Shown one piece after another: positions 56,515 through 64,000 of a DNA stretch of 64,000 nt (positions are counted from its first letter, which is position 1; each line of letters begins with the position of its first letter). The stretch is from NCBI GenBank assembly GCA_017304945.1, contig JAFKLG010000060.1:1-64000 (forward strand), in the 5' to 3' direction. The notes under the pieces are model-generated. The model was not told the origin of the DNA, did no database searches, and saw only the letters and a program-made list of their open reading frames with translations. Made by a program: the position numbers and the translations under genes. The DNA is from Rhodospirillales bacterium (GTDB lineage Bacteria > Pseudomonadota > Alphaproteobacteria > Acetobacterales > Acetobacteraceae).

Positions 56515-57840
56515 TCAGCCCGCCGCGGCGAGCAGCGAGCGGCGGGAGCTCAGGAACTCCTCCACGGCCGCCGCGAGCTTGTCGCACTCGGCGTCGCCGA
56601 TCGGCAGGCAGAGCGTGAGCATGCCGCGCCGCGCGAGCCAGATCCCGTGCGCCAGCATGTCGAAGAAGAACAGCTCCTTCAGCTTGGCGTCGCCGCGCGC
56701 CGCGTCGGCAGGCGAGCGGATCGGGCCGCGCACCGTATGGATCGCCAGCATGGAGCCGATCCCGGTGAACTGGATCGGCGCGTCCGCCGCCTCGCACAGC
56801 GCGTTGAGCCGGGTGCGCAGCGCGTCGCCGCGGGCATTCAGCGCCTGCGCCGCCGCCGGCGTGTAGACCTCGGTGAGGCCGGCCAGCCCCGCCGCCATGG
56901 TCAGCACGTTGTTGTTGAACGTGCCCGCATGCGGCAGCGCGTCGGGGCGGCGCGGGTCGAACAGGTCCATGATGTCCGCCCGCCCGCCGAACGCGCCGAA
57001 CGACATGCCGCCGCCGATATACTTCCCGAACGTGGTCAGGTCCGGCTTGATCCCGCGCACCGATTGCAGCCCGCCAGGGGCCAGGCGGGACGTCATCACC
57101 TCGTCGAAGATCAGCAGCGCGCCGATCCGTTGCGTCTCTTCCCGCAGCATCTGCAGGAAGGCGGGCTCCGCGGCGATGCAGCCGCCGCCGCCCATCATCG
57201 GCTCCAGGATCACCACCGCGAGGTCGTCCGCGTGTTCGGCGATCTTCGCGCGGGTCGCGGCGATGTCGTTGTACGGCGCGAGCACGTAGTCGAACGGCGC
57301 GTTGATCGGGGAGCCGCCGCCGGCGAAGCCGAACACCGCGCCGTGGTAGCCGCCGTCGAACACCAGCACCTGCTTGCGCTTGGCGAAGATGCGGGCCAGC
57401 GAGATCGCCAGCAGGTTGGCTTCGGTGCCGGAATTGGTGAAACGGACGCGGTCCAGCCCGAACCGGTCGCAGACCGCGCGGGCGAAGCGTGCCTCGGTCA
57501 TGTTGGAGGCGCCGAAATTCAGCCCGCGATCGAGCGCGCCATCCACCGCCGCGCGAATCTTCGGATGCGAGTGGCCGTAGATCCCGGCGGTGTATTCACC
57601 CAGGAAATCCACATACTCGGCGCCGTCGGCGTCCCACAGCCGGCAGCCCTCGCCCTTGGTCATGGCGAGCGGGAATGGGGCATAATGCAGCACGGTCCGG
57701 GTGTTGCCGCCGGGCATGACGGCGGTCGCCTCCACGTAGCGGGCGAGGCTCTTGGGGTTGCGCGCGACGTAGGCTTCCTTCGCGTCGTTCAGCGCCGCAT
57801 CGATATCGGCGTTGCGCAAACCCGTGTCGGTGACCCCCAT
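56515..57840 (-). CDS. Class-III PLP aminotransferase (glutamate-1-semialdehyde aminomutase-like)
   Basis: 441 residues from ATG 57840 (GGAGG eight bases upstream; earlier ATGs lack a site). Marks: [57 protein letters not shown], and the PLP lysine in [17 protein letters not shown]. It resembles HemL, but alphaproteobacteria make heme precursors by the ALA-synthase route, so another amino transfer or mutase reaction is more likely. Substrate unknown. Confidence 0.88.
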   Translation of the reverse strand: MGVTDTGLRNADIDAALNDAKEAYVARNPKSLARYVEATAVMPGGNTRTVLHYAPFPLAMTKGEGCRLWDADGAEYVDFLGEYTAGIYGHSHPKIRAAVDGALDRGLNFGASNMTEARFARAVCDRFGLDRVRFTNSGTEANLLAISLARIFAKRKQVLVFDGGYHGAVFGFAGGGSPINAPFDYVLAPYNDIAATRAKIAEHADDLAVVILEPMMGGGGCIAAEPAFLQMLREETQRIGALLIFDEVMTSRLAPGGLQSVRGIKPDLTTFGKYIGGGMSFGAFGGRADIMDLFDPRRPDALPHAGTFNNNVLTMAAGLAGLTEVYTPAAAQALNARGDALRTRLNALCEAADAPIQFTGIGSMLAIHTVRGPIRSPADAARGDAKLKELFFFDMLAHGIWLARRGMLTLCLPIGDAECDKLAAAVEEFLSSRRSLLAAAG

Positions 57841-57971
57841 CGCCCCATCCTCCATGCTGCGGCGCAGTGTGGGCACCGGAGCGGGAGGGCGCAACCGCCG
57901 TTGCGGCAAAAAACGCCGCGCTCTACACCCGGTCCACGAGCGGACTGGCCCGCATTGAAGGAACCGGCCCC

Positions 57972-58487
57972 ATGGACCTGAAAGACCATATCCGCGGCAT
58001 TCCGGATTTTCCGAAGCCGGGCATCCTGTTCTACGACATCTCCACCCTGCTGCGGGACGCGGATGCCTGGCAGGTGGCGATGGGGCGCATGGCGCGCGCC
58101 GTTCGGGCCTACCAGCCGGACCTGATCGCCGGCGTCGAGTCCCGCGGCTTCCTGATCGCGGCGCCGCTCGCGCTCAAGCTGGGCTGCGGCTTCATCATGA
58201 TCCGCAAGCGCGGCAAGCTGCCGGGCGAGACGGTCGGGCTGAACTACGCGCTCGAATACGGCGAGGACCGGGTCGAGGTGCAGGCCGATGCCGTGCAGCC
58301 CGGCCAGCGTGTGGTGGTGGTCGACGACCTGCTGGCGACCGGCGGCACGATGGCGGCCGGCATCGCGCTGCTGCGCCAGGTGGGCGCGGAGGTCCCGGCC
58401 GCGGCGGCGCTGATCGAACTGAAGTTCCTGAACGGCCGCTCACGCCTCGACGTGCCCTGCGACGCGCTGGTCTCCTACGACCAGTAA
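57972..58487 (+). CDS. apt: Adenine phosphoribosyltransferase
   Basis: Salvages adenine to AMP with PRPP. 171 residues from ATG 57972 (AAGGA upstream), the normal size. Family blocks: [43 protein letters not shown] and the PRPP site [14 protein letters not shown]. Divergent from the aminotransferase gene over 131 bases. Confidence 0.97.
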   Translation: MDLKDHIRGIPDFPKPGILFYDISTLLRDADAWQVAMGRMARAVRAYQPDLIAGVESRGFLIAAPLALKLGCGFIMIRKRGKLPGETVGLNYALEYGEDRVEVQADAVQPGQRVVVVDDLLATGGTMAAGIALLRQVGAEVPAAAALIELKFLNGRSRLDVPCDALVSYDQ

Positions 58488-58518
58488 CAAGACCCCACCG
58501 CCCGCCAACCCTGCCCCG

Positions 58519-58548
58519 GATCCCGATGCGAGAGGGCGTGCCGGGATC
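58519..58548 (+). terminator. Hairpin after apt
   Basis: GATCCCG (58519-58525) and CGGGATC (58542-58548) form a 7-bp stem with a 16-base loop, 31 bases after the apt stop. The remainder of the gap to 58756 shows no gene. Confidence 0.45.
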
Positions 58549-58756
58549 GGGCCTCGCTCCAGCGCCGAATCCGGCTGCGGGTGCCACGGCTTCCCACTGG
58601 GCCGGACGCGGCCCCTCACGCGCGAGCCGCCGCCCTCCGGCGCAGGCCTCGCCTGATCGCCGCGCGAGGTCGGCCGAACGGCCGCTGCGGGCGAACCGAC
58701 GATCCGAGGGGCGGCCAGGGGCGTTACGGCGGCTGAGAGCTCACAAGGAGACTCAA

Positions 58757-59689
58757 ATGCGCGGCCTGTTCGTGGCGATGTGCCTGATCTGGGGCACGAC
58801 CTGGCTCGCCATGAAGGTCGGGGTGGCCAGCGTGCCGCCGGTCTTCTTCGCCGGAACCCGCTTCGTCGTGGCGGGGCTGGTCCTGCTGCTGCTCGCCTGG
58901 GCGCGGGGCGAAACGCGGCGGCTGGCAAGGCGTGAGTGGGGGCGGCTCGCGTTGGTGCAGCTGCTGATGGTGGTGCTGACCTACGCCACGCTGTTCTGGG
59001 GCATCGTGCACGTTCCCTCCGGCCTCACCGCCGTCCTGGACCTCGCCCTCACCCCCGTCTGCCTGCTCGGGTTCGGCATCGCCCTGGGTGAGGAACACTG
59101 GAGCCTGAGCCGCGCGGCGGCACTCGGCTTCGGCTTCGTCGGGCTCGCCGTGCTGTTCGGCCCGCAGATCGCGGCCCCCACCGATCTGTTCGGCCTGCTC
59201 GGCGCGGCGGCGATCGTGTTCAGCGCCGTGGCCTACAGCCTCGGCTCCGTCATGGCGCGGCCCCTGACGCGCAGCACCAGCGCCACCTTCCTGTCCGGCA
59301 TCACCCTGCTGCCCGGGGGGCTGATCCTGACCATGGGCGCGCTGGCGCTCGAGCCCGGGGCACCGGAGGCAGCCCAGTTCCACTGGGGGTGGGCCGCCTG
59401 GGGCGGCTGGTCGTTCCTGGTGGTGTTCGGCTCCTTGATCGCGTTCACCGCCTATCTGCGGCTGATCGCGGCATGGGGGGCGGCACGAGCCGGCAGCTAT
59501 GCCTACGTCTCGCCGGTGATCGCCGTCATCATCGGCGTGCTGGTGCTGGGCGAGCCCATTGGCTGGCGCGCCGGGCTGGGCATGGCGTTGTTGCTCGCCG
59601 CGGCCTTCTGTTCTCTCCAGGCGGCAGGGCCGAATGTGCGGCGCCGAGCGCAGGGTGCGGTCCGCGCCCGAGCGGCGGGCCCGGGATGA
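58757..59689 (+). CDS. EamA/DMT family transporter (RhaT/YdcZ type)
   Basis: Ten-helix drug/metabolite transporter, 310 residues from ATG 58757 with AAGGAG six bases upstream. Opens LFVAMCLIWGTTWLAMKVG; the second repeat ends AYVSPVIAVIIGVLVLGEPIGW, both EamA hallmarks. The Arg/Ala-rich C-terminal tail is not conserved. Substrate unknown. Confidence 0.9.
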   Translation: MRGLFVAMCLIWGTTWLAMKVGVASVPPVFFAGTRFVVAGLVLLLLAWARGETRRLARREWGRLALVQLLMVVLTYATLFWGIVHVPSGLTAVLDLALTPVCLLGFGIALGEEHWSLSRAAALGFGFVGLAVLFGPQIAAPTDLFGLLGAAAIVFSAVAYSLGSVMARPLTRSTSATFLSGITLLPGGLILTMGALALEPGAPEAAQFHWGWAAWGGWSFLVVFGSLIAFTAYLRLIAAWGAARAGSYAYVSPVIAVIIGVLVLGEPIGWRAGLGMALLLAAAFCSLQAAGPNVRRRAQGAVRARAAGPG

Positions 59690-59890
59690 TCGCCCACGGC
59701 AAACTCCGGTCCCGACGCAAGGATCAGGGCGCGGTGCGCCGGCTCTGAAGCGTGCCTCCGCACCGACGCGCACCCCGGACAGCGGCGGCCGGCCACCCGG
59801 CGGGACCGGGGTTTGCGTCCCGCCGCGCTTGCGCTAGGACGGACCGCGGGGCCGGTCAGCCGGGCGGCCCTCCGCGCGGGAGGAGGCCTG

Positions 59891-60961
59891 ATGACCGACG
59901 CCCTGCCGTTCCCGAGTCGGCGACGGCTGCTGGGAGTCTGCGCAAGCCTGCCTCTGCTGGGGCGGGTCGCCCCGGTTTGCGCCATGCGCACCGCAGCCGC
60001 CGCGCCGGCCTTTCCCGATGCCGCCACCATCCTGGTCGCCGGACCCGAAGGCGGCACTCTCGACCGTTGGAGTCGCGCGCTCGCGCCCGGCCTCGCCCAG
60101 GCCATGCCGCCGGAGATCGTCATCCGCCGCTCCCTGGTGGGCGCTGTCGACGGCGTGACCGGCGCCAACCAGTTCGGCGCCCGCACCGCGCCGGACGGGC
60201 AGACCGTGCTGCTCGCCCCCGGCGACGCCGTGCTGGCCTGGCTCGCCGGCGATCCACGCGCGCAATACGACGTCGGGCTGTGGATGGCGGCGATGGCAGG
60301 GCTCACCACCGGGGTGCTGGTGGCGCGGACCGGCGCCGTGGCACCCGGCAGGATGGTGCGCCTGCCCGCCGCGGGACCCGCCGGCCCGGAGCTGCCGGCA
60401 ATCCTCGGGCTGGACGGGATCGGTGCCCGCGTCGCCCTGACCGCCCCGCTGAGCGACGACCTGTTGCCGGCCGCCTTCGCCCAGGGCGCGATCGAGGCCG
60501 CCTTGCTGCGCTGCCCCCGCGCAGCGGCGCAGGTGCGCGCGCTGGCGGCGGCGGACGTGCAGCCGGTGTTCACGCTGGGCATGCTGGACCCGGCCGGCAA
60601 GCTGCGGCGTTGCGAGTCCTTCCCGGAGGTGCCGGTCTTCCCCGAACTGCAGGCGATGATGCGGCAGAGCTGGGCCCCGGCATTGCGCACCGCCTGGAGC
60701 GCGGCGGCGATCGCCGCCCAGCTCGAGTTCGCGCTGGTGCTGCCCCAGCTCACCCCGGCCGCCATGGTCGCCCTGTGGCGAACCGCGGCGACCGAGACCA
60801 TGGCGGCGCTCGACGTGCAGGCGATCGCCCGCGCCGCCGCGGTGCGGCTGGTTGCCGGTACTCAGGCGACCTCTGCCATCAATGTTGCCGGCGCCGACCA
60901 GCCGGCGCTGCTCGCCCTGCGCGGCTGGCTCGCCACTCGTTACCACTGGAAGCCGGCGTGA
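59891..60961 (+). CDS. Exported protein, weakly TctC/Bug-like
   Basis: 356 residues from ATG 59891 (AGGAGG upstream). A twin-arginine-like signal (PSRRRLLGVCASLPLLG) targets it to the periplasm. The next part (ILVAGPEGGTLDRWSRALAPGLA) resembles the opening of tripartite-tricarboxylate (Bug) binding proteins, but the rest is not a clear match. It overlaps the next gene by GTGA. Together they look like a pair of receptors; no transporter gene adjoins. Confidence 0.55.
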   Translation: MTDALPFPSRRRLLGVCASLPLLGRVAPVCAMRTAAAAPAFPDAATILVAGPEGGTLDRWSRALAPGLAQAMPPEIVIRRSLVGAVDGVTGANQFGARTAPDGQTVLLAPGDAVLAWLAGDPRAQYDVGLWMAAMAGLTTGVLVARTGAVAPGRMVRLPAAGPAGPELPAILGLDGIGARVALTAPLSDDLLPAAFAQGAIEAALLRCPRAAAQVRALAAADVQPVFTLGMLDPAGKLRRCESFPEVPVFPELQAMMRQSWAPALRTAWSAAAIAAQLEFALVLPQLTPAAMVALWRTAATETMAALDVQAIARAAAVRLVAGTQATSAINVAGADQPALLALRGWLATRYHWKPA

Positions 60962-61845
60962 GCCTGCGGCTGCGGACCGCGATCGCGCCCTATCCCCATG
61001 TCGCGGCGCTGCGCAGCGGCGCGGTCCGCTCGCCCCGGGTGACGTTCGACTTCGAGGACGTGGCGCCGATCACCCGCGCGTTCCGGCGCATGGTGCGCAC
61101 CGGGGATTTCGATTGCTGTGAAATCGCGCTGACCACCCATGCGCAGGCACATGCCTTCGGCAAGCCGATCACCGCGCTGCCGGTCGTGCTGATGCGCGGC
61201 TTCCACCATGCCGCGCTGGTCTGTCCGGTGGATGCCCCACTGCGCGGGCCGCAGGAGCTGGTCGGCAAACGGGTCGCCGTGCGGGCCTGGTCGCAGACCA
61301 CCGGCGTCTGGGTCCGCGGCATCCTGCGCGAGCAGTACGGTGTCGATCACCGTGACATCACCTGGGTCACGGAGGAGGACGCGCACGTCCAGGACTATGT
61401 CGACCCGCCGAACGTGCAGCGGATCGCCCCTGGCCAGGATCTGCGCCACCTGCTGCTGACCGGGGACGTGGCCGCCGGGATCGCGCTGGCCGGTCTCGAT
61501 CCGGCCGCCGTCCGGCCGGTGATCCCCGATGCCGCGGCGGCGGCGGCGGCTTGGTACCGCACCACCGGCATCTATCCAGTCAACCACGTGCTCTGCCTCC
61601 GGTCGGAGCTGCTGGCGGCGCATCCGTGGCTGGCGCAGGAGCTGGTGGACCTGTTCACCGCCGCGCGGGATGCCGCGACGCAGCCCAGCAGCGAGGAGCG
61701 CTGGCGAGAACTGGTCGGCGCCCCGCTGCCGTACGGGCTGGCGGCCAACCACGCCGCCATCGCGCGCTGCCTGCACTACGCGGCGGAGCAGGGGCTGGTG
61801 CCACGGGCCGAGGCGCCCGAGGCGCTGTTCGCTCCGGCTTCGTGA
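60958..61845 (+). CDS. Substrate-binding-protein-like (4,5-dihydroxyphthalate decarboxylase-like fold)
   Basis: 295 residues from GTG 60958, overlapping the previous stop. Blocks: RTAIAPYPHVAALRSGAV, FDCCEIALTTHAQAHAFGK, and LVGKRVAVRAWSQTTGVW. These fit the family-2 binding-protein fold that databases often call 4,5-dihydroxyphthalate decarboxylase. It has no signal peptide. A catalytic or cytosolic ligand-binding role is possible; the coupled exported protein suggests a shared substrate. Confidence 0.65.
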   Translation: MSLRLRTAIAPYPHVAALRSGAVRSPRVTFDFEDVAPITRAFRRMVRTGDFDCCEIALTTHAQAHAFGKPITALPVVLMRGFHHAALVCPVDAPLRGPQELVGKRVAVRAWSQTTGVWVRGILREQYGVDHRDITWVTEEDAHVQDYVDPPNVQRIAPGQDLRHLLLTGDVAAGIALAGLDPAAVRPVIPDAAAAAAAWYRTTGIYPVNHVLCLRSELLAAHPWLAQELVDLFTAARDAATQPSSEERWRELVGAPLPYGLAANHAAIARCLHYAAEQGLVPRAEAPEALFAPAS

Positions 61846-61903
61846 TCGGCGCGGCGTCGGCATGCCGTCTTGCGTCCGCAACGCCTCCCCTACATCAGGA
61901 GCA

Positions 61904-62425
61904 ATGCCCACGAGCATCTCCCCCGGCGCCGAGGCGAGCCACTTCGAAGCGCTGATCGTGCCGCATCGCAGCTTGTCGGCGCGCGGCATGCGGTTGCTGG
62001 CGCTGAGCCTGGTCGGGCTGTCCGGGCTGGTCGCGCTGCGCTTCTGGCTGCTGGGGGCCTGGCCGGTCGCCCTGATTTCCGGCCCGGAAATCGGGCTCGC
62101 CTTGTTCCTGCTGCACCTGAACGTGCGCCGCGGGCGCGCGAGCGAGATCGTCGTGCTGCAACCGGACGGGGTGCGGATCACCCGCACCAGCCCCTCCGGC
62201 CAGCGGCAGGAGAGGGTTCTGCCGACCGCCTGGCTCGCGGTCGAGCTGGACGAGGCGGGCGGCGGCGTGCCGCGCCTGCTGCTGCGCACCCGCGGCCGCA
62301 CCGAGGAAATCGCCGCGGCGCTGGGTGAGACCGAGAAGCGCGACCTGGCGACCGCCCTGGGAGAGGCGCTCCACCGCTTGCGGAACCCGGTTTTCGACAA
62401 TCCGCAGCTCCGGGACGGTCCGTAG
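61904..62425 (+). CDS. DUF2244 family membrane protein
   Basis: 173 residues from ATG 61904 with AGGAG just upstream. Two close hydrophobic helices (about residues 30-72) are followed by a cytosolic domain with ITRTSPSGQRQERVLPTAW, typical of DUF2244. Function unknown; proteins of this type are common in alphaproteobacteria. Confidence 0.82.
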   Translation: MPTSISPGAEASHFEALIVPHRSLSARGMRLLALSLVGLSGLVALRFWLLGAWPVALISGPEIGLALFLLHLNVRRGRASEIVVLQPDGVRITRTSPSGQRQERVLPTAWLAVELDEAGGGVPRLLLRTRGRTEEIAAALGETEKRDLATALGEALHRLRNPVFDNPQLRDGP

Positions 62426-62526
62426 AACGGGCGCCCGGGTCTTGGTTCCTTCGCTGGCGCTTCCGCCACAGTGCGGCATAGTGCCGGCGGACGACGACCC
62501 GCCTCACTCCGACCCAGGATGGATGC

Positions 62527-64000
62527 ATGCCGAAGATCATTCCAGTGCCGGTATTCGACTGCGTGGTATTCGGCGCCACGGGCGATCTGACGCTGCGCAA
62601 GCTGCTGCCCGCGCTCTACTACCGGTTCCGCGACGGCCAGGTGACCGAGGACTCGCGCATCATCGGCGCCGCGCGGTCCGACCTGGGCGACGACGTGTTC
62701 CGGCAGCGGGCGGCGCAGGCGCTGCAGCACCACGTGGCCGCGAAGGACCTCGATGCGGACCTGCTGCAGCGGTTCCTGGCGATGCTGCATTATGTCCGGC
62801 TGGATGCCACCGATCCCGACGGCGACTGGCCGGCGCTTGCCGCGCTGCTCGAGGCCGAACGGGTGCGGGTGTTCTATCTCGCGACCTCGCCCGACCTGTA
62901 CGGGCCGGTCTGCCGCAACCTCGGCAAGGTCGGGCTGGTCACGGAGCAGTCGCGCGTCGTGCTGGAGAAGCCGATCGGGCATGACCTGGCATCGGCGCGG
63001 AAGATCATCCACGACGTGGGCCAGGTGTTCACCGAGGCGCAGACCTTCCGCATCGACCACTACCTCGGGAAGGAGACGGTGCAGAACCTGATGGTGCTGC
63101 GCTTCGCCAACACGATCTTCGAGCGGCTGTGGAACAGCGACGTGATCGACCACGTGCAGATCACGGTGGCGGAGACGGTCGGGCTGGAGGGGCGGGCGGG
63201 CTACTACGACCGCGCCGGACAGCTCCGCGACATGGTGCAGAACCACATGCTGCAGCTCCTGTGCCTGATCGCGATGGAGCCGCCGGTGTCGCTGGACGCC
63301 GACCGGGTGCGCGACGAGAAGCTGAAGGTGCTGCGGGCGCTGAAGCCGATCGCGCCGCACGAGGTGGCGAACGTGACGGTGCGCGGCCAGTACGCGCAGG
63401 GTGCGATCGACGGCAAGCCGGTGCCGGGCTACCACGCCGATCTCGGCGACGGAGACGCCTCGACCACCGAGACCTTCGTCGCGCTGAAGGCGGAGGTGAA
63501 TACCTGGCGGTGGGCCAACGTGCCGTTCTACCTGCGCACGGGCAAGCGGCTGCCGCAGAAGGTGTCGGAGATCGTGGTGCAATTCCGTCCGGCGCCATTC
63601 TCCATCTTCCCGGCCGATTCGGCGGACTGGCAGCCGAACCGGCTGATCATCCGGCTGCAGCCCGAGGAGGGTATGCGGCTCGAGATGATGACCAAGGATC
63701 CCGGTCCGGGCGGGCTGCGCCTGTCCCCCACGGGACTCGATATCCGGTTCGAGAAGACGTTCGGGACCCGCTTCCCCGACGCTTATGAGCGGCTGCTGAT
63801 GGACACCGTGCGGGGCAACGCGACGTTGTTCATGCGGCATGACGAGGTGGAGGCGGCCTGGTGCTGGGTCGAGCCGATCCTCGACGCCTGGGCGGCGCGT
63901 CCGGACCATCCCCGACCCTATCCGGCCGGAAGCTGGGGCCCGACCGCCGCGATCGCGCTGATCGAGCGCGATGGCCGCACCTGGCACGAGGATCTGGGGC
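62527..64000 (+). CDS. zwf: Glucose-6-phosphate 1-dehydrogenase (NAD(P)+), cut by the window end
   Basis: First step of the Entner-Doudoroff/pentose phosphate routes. 491 codons are present with no stop before the edge; the full protein is usually 490-500 residues, so only a few codons are missing. NAD(P) fold VVFGATGDLTLRKLLPALY at the N-terminus, EKPIGHDL, the catalytic RIDHYLGKE, and NVPFYLRTGKRLPQK. It works on the same substrate as the F420-dependent enzyme at 28676-29680. Confidence 0.97.
   Translation, partial: MPKIIPVPVFDCVVFGATGDLTLRKLLPALYYRFRDGQVTEDSRIIGAARSDLGDDVFRQRAAQALQHHVAAKDLDADLLQRFLAMLHYVRLDATDPDGDWPALAALLEAERVRVFYLATSPDLYGPVCRNLGKVGLVTEQSRVVLEKPIGHDLASARKIIHDVGQVFTEAQTFRIDHYLGKETVQNLMVLRFANTIFERLWNSDVIDHVQITVAETVGLEGRAGYYDRAGQLRDMVQNHMLQLLCLIAMEPPVSLDADRVRDEKLKVLRALKPIAPHEVANVTVRGQYAQGAIDGKPVPGYHADLGDGDASTTETFVALKAEVNTWRWANVPFYLRTGKRLPQKVSEIVVQFRPAPFSIFPADSADWQPNRLIIRLQPEEGMRLEMMTKDPGPGGLRLSPTGLDIRFEKTFGTRFPDAYERLLMDTVRGNATLFMRHDEVEAAWCWVEPILDAWAARPDHPRPYPAGSWGPTAAIALIERDGRTWHEDLG

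Noticed and set aside
56515..57840. hemL (heme precursor aminomutase)
   Set aside because: The protein is GSAM-like, but the C5 route is not expected in alphaproteobacteria, so I left the symbol empty.
60958..61845. True 4,5-dihydroxyphthalate decarboxylase
   Set aside because: The family label is often applied to binding-protein folds; no phthalate pathway gene lies nearby.

Overview
The window is high-GC DNA with dense, single-frame genes and many 4-base stop/start overlaps. Two conserved blocks point to an alphaproteobacterium: ctaD-ctaB-coxF-ctaG-ctaE-DUF983-surf1 and yqeY-dnaG-rpoD. Gene content fits Rhodospirillales, perhaps Acetobacteraceae; that placement is inference. I see no rRNA, tRNA, IS element, prophage or CRISPR array.

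Layout. 0-7 kb: aa3-type cytochrome c oxidase and its assembly genes (+), then an M32 carboxypeptidase. 7-14 kb (-): a LIV-type ABC importer (livHMGF) with a truncated, degenerate acyl-CoA ligase and two duplicated binding proteins. 14-17 kb: acyl-CoA dehydrogenase (-) and a family-5 binding protein (+). 17-30 kb: a coenzyme F420 region. It holds a FadB/FadJ-type beta-oxidation enzyme in one run with two luciferase-like (LLM) oxidoreductases, a divergent third LLM gene coupled to fbiC (fused CofG/CofH), then convergent cofE-cofD-cofC, a short-chain dehydrogenase and an F420-dependent glucose-6-phosphate dehydrogenase (fgd). All core F420 synthesis steps are present.

30-39 kb: a reduced pyrimidine (Rut) pathway, rutABCD plus rutR (-). 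A clear RutR-type operator lies upstream of rutA, in the intergenic region shared with a divergent operon of a 2-oxoglutarate/Fe(II) oxygenase and a four-gene ABC importer. rutE, rutF and rutG are absent here, so the divergent operon may supply uptake and an extra oxidation step. 39-46 kb: FUSC transporter, EamA transporter and glutathione S-transferase, and a PhnD/PhnE/PhnE importer lacking its ATPase. 46-52 kb: metallophosphoesterase, enoyl-CoA hydratase, then yqeY-dnaG-rpoD (-). 52-64 kb: FAD-linked oxidase, D-aminopeptidase, a membrane-anchored ClpP-like protein, a GSAM-like aminotransferase, apt, an EamA transporter, two coupled binding-protein-like genes, a DUF2244 protein and zwf, cut by the window edge.

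A REP-like palindromic repeat occurs in gaps at 27.5 and 47.1 kb, and another palindromic repeat is embedded in frame in a permease N-terminus at 37.17 kb. The most notable elements are the complete F420 system with its own hydride source (fgd) and beta-oxidation link, and the rut/oxygenase/ABC divergent unit around a RutR box.
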